From NCBI GenBank assembly GCA_920105625.2, contig OV050030.1, positions 428,140,240-428,204,239 of the forward strand: a DNA stretch of 64,000 nt, written 5' to 3'. A program made the translations under genes and the position numbers. Numbering within the stretch: position 1 is the stretch's first letter; the number at the start of each line of letters is the position of its first letter. Below, one piece after another: positions 63,822 to 64,000 of the stretch. This stretch comes from Clusia tigrina. Lineage: Eukaryota; Arthropoda; Insecta; Diptera; Clusiidae. The notes beneath the pieces are model-generated. The model was not told where the DNA came from, did not search any database, and saw nothing but the letters and a program-made list of their open reading frames with translations.

Positions 63822-64000
63822 CCACGAGTTCCAGTGATACACCGCAGGGCTAGTAAGGACGTCGTTAGTTAAGTTTGACTTGTGCTTTCTTGTGATGTGT
63901 TCTGTTTCCACCACTAAAAGAATGTCATGACTACACCAGCCTGTAAAATCTCGGCTTAAAACAGGTTTTTCGGTCTACTCAACACTGGTGAAAAACATAT

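Overview
The window reads as nuclear DNA from a higher (cyclorrhaphan) fly. The species cannot be fixed from sequence alone, though a tephritid-like genome would fit. Spliced genes with GT-AG introns, opa-type CAG/CAA runs, many CA/GT microsatellites and decayed RNase H-bearing non-LTR retrotransposons all point to an insect. Only two protein-coding genes can be supported, both on the + strand: the 3' end of the retinal homeobox gene Rx (28140-29108) and a complete muscle-type actin gene (48954-50725). In Drosophila melanogaster, Rx and Act57B lie together at cytological position 57B, so the pairing identifies this as the orthologous locus and makes the actin very probably Act57B.

Layout. Positions 1-28139 are inferred to be one very long Rx intron: the first coding exon in the window begins at homeodomain residue 47, and I find no upstream exon for residues 1-46. 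This intron alternates between GC-richer, unique-looking islands with many TAATTA-type cores (candidate enhancers) and stretches of decayed mobile DNA. The mobile DNA includes two hairpin-forming inverted repeats, a candidate non-autonomous hAT element, several non-LTR 3' ends with (TACC)n tails, and a roughly 0.8 kb TATCTC satellite. Rx ends with two exons separated by a 93-bp intron, an OAR motif and a 3'UTR. Positions 29.7-48 kb are intergenic: minisatellites, retrotransposon fragments on both strands, a diverged tandem array near 40 kb, and unique islands at about 33.1-34.1, 36.9-38.2 and 42.1-44.1 kb.

Act57B has a TATA promoter, a MEF2-consensus site about 220 bp upstream of the start of transcription, an intron in codon 14 holding a second exact MEF2 consensus, and poly(A) signals near 51.13 and 51.25 kb. 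A roughly 300-bp piece of its intron is duplicated 5.7 kb downstream between direct repeats. From 51.3 to 64 kb there are no genes. A decayed non-LTR element (about 56.6-58.95 kb) lies between two parts of a diverged tandem repeat, unique islands follow, and a 123-bp insertion with a perfect 19-bp target duplication sits at 63.7 kb.

No new multi-gene system is visible. The most interesting signals are regulatory (paired-class P3 palindromes in the Rx intron, MEF2 sites in Act57B) and structural (the duplicated actin intron piece, the foldbacks, and the satellite that begins at a retrotransposon tail). No tRNA, rRNA or CRISPR was recognised.
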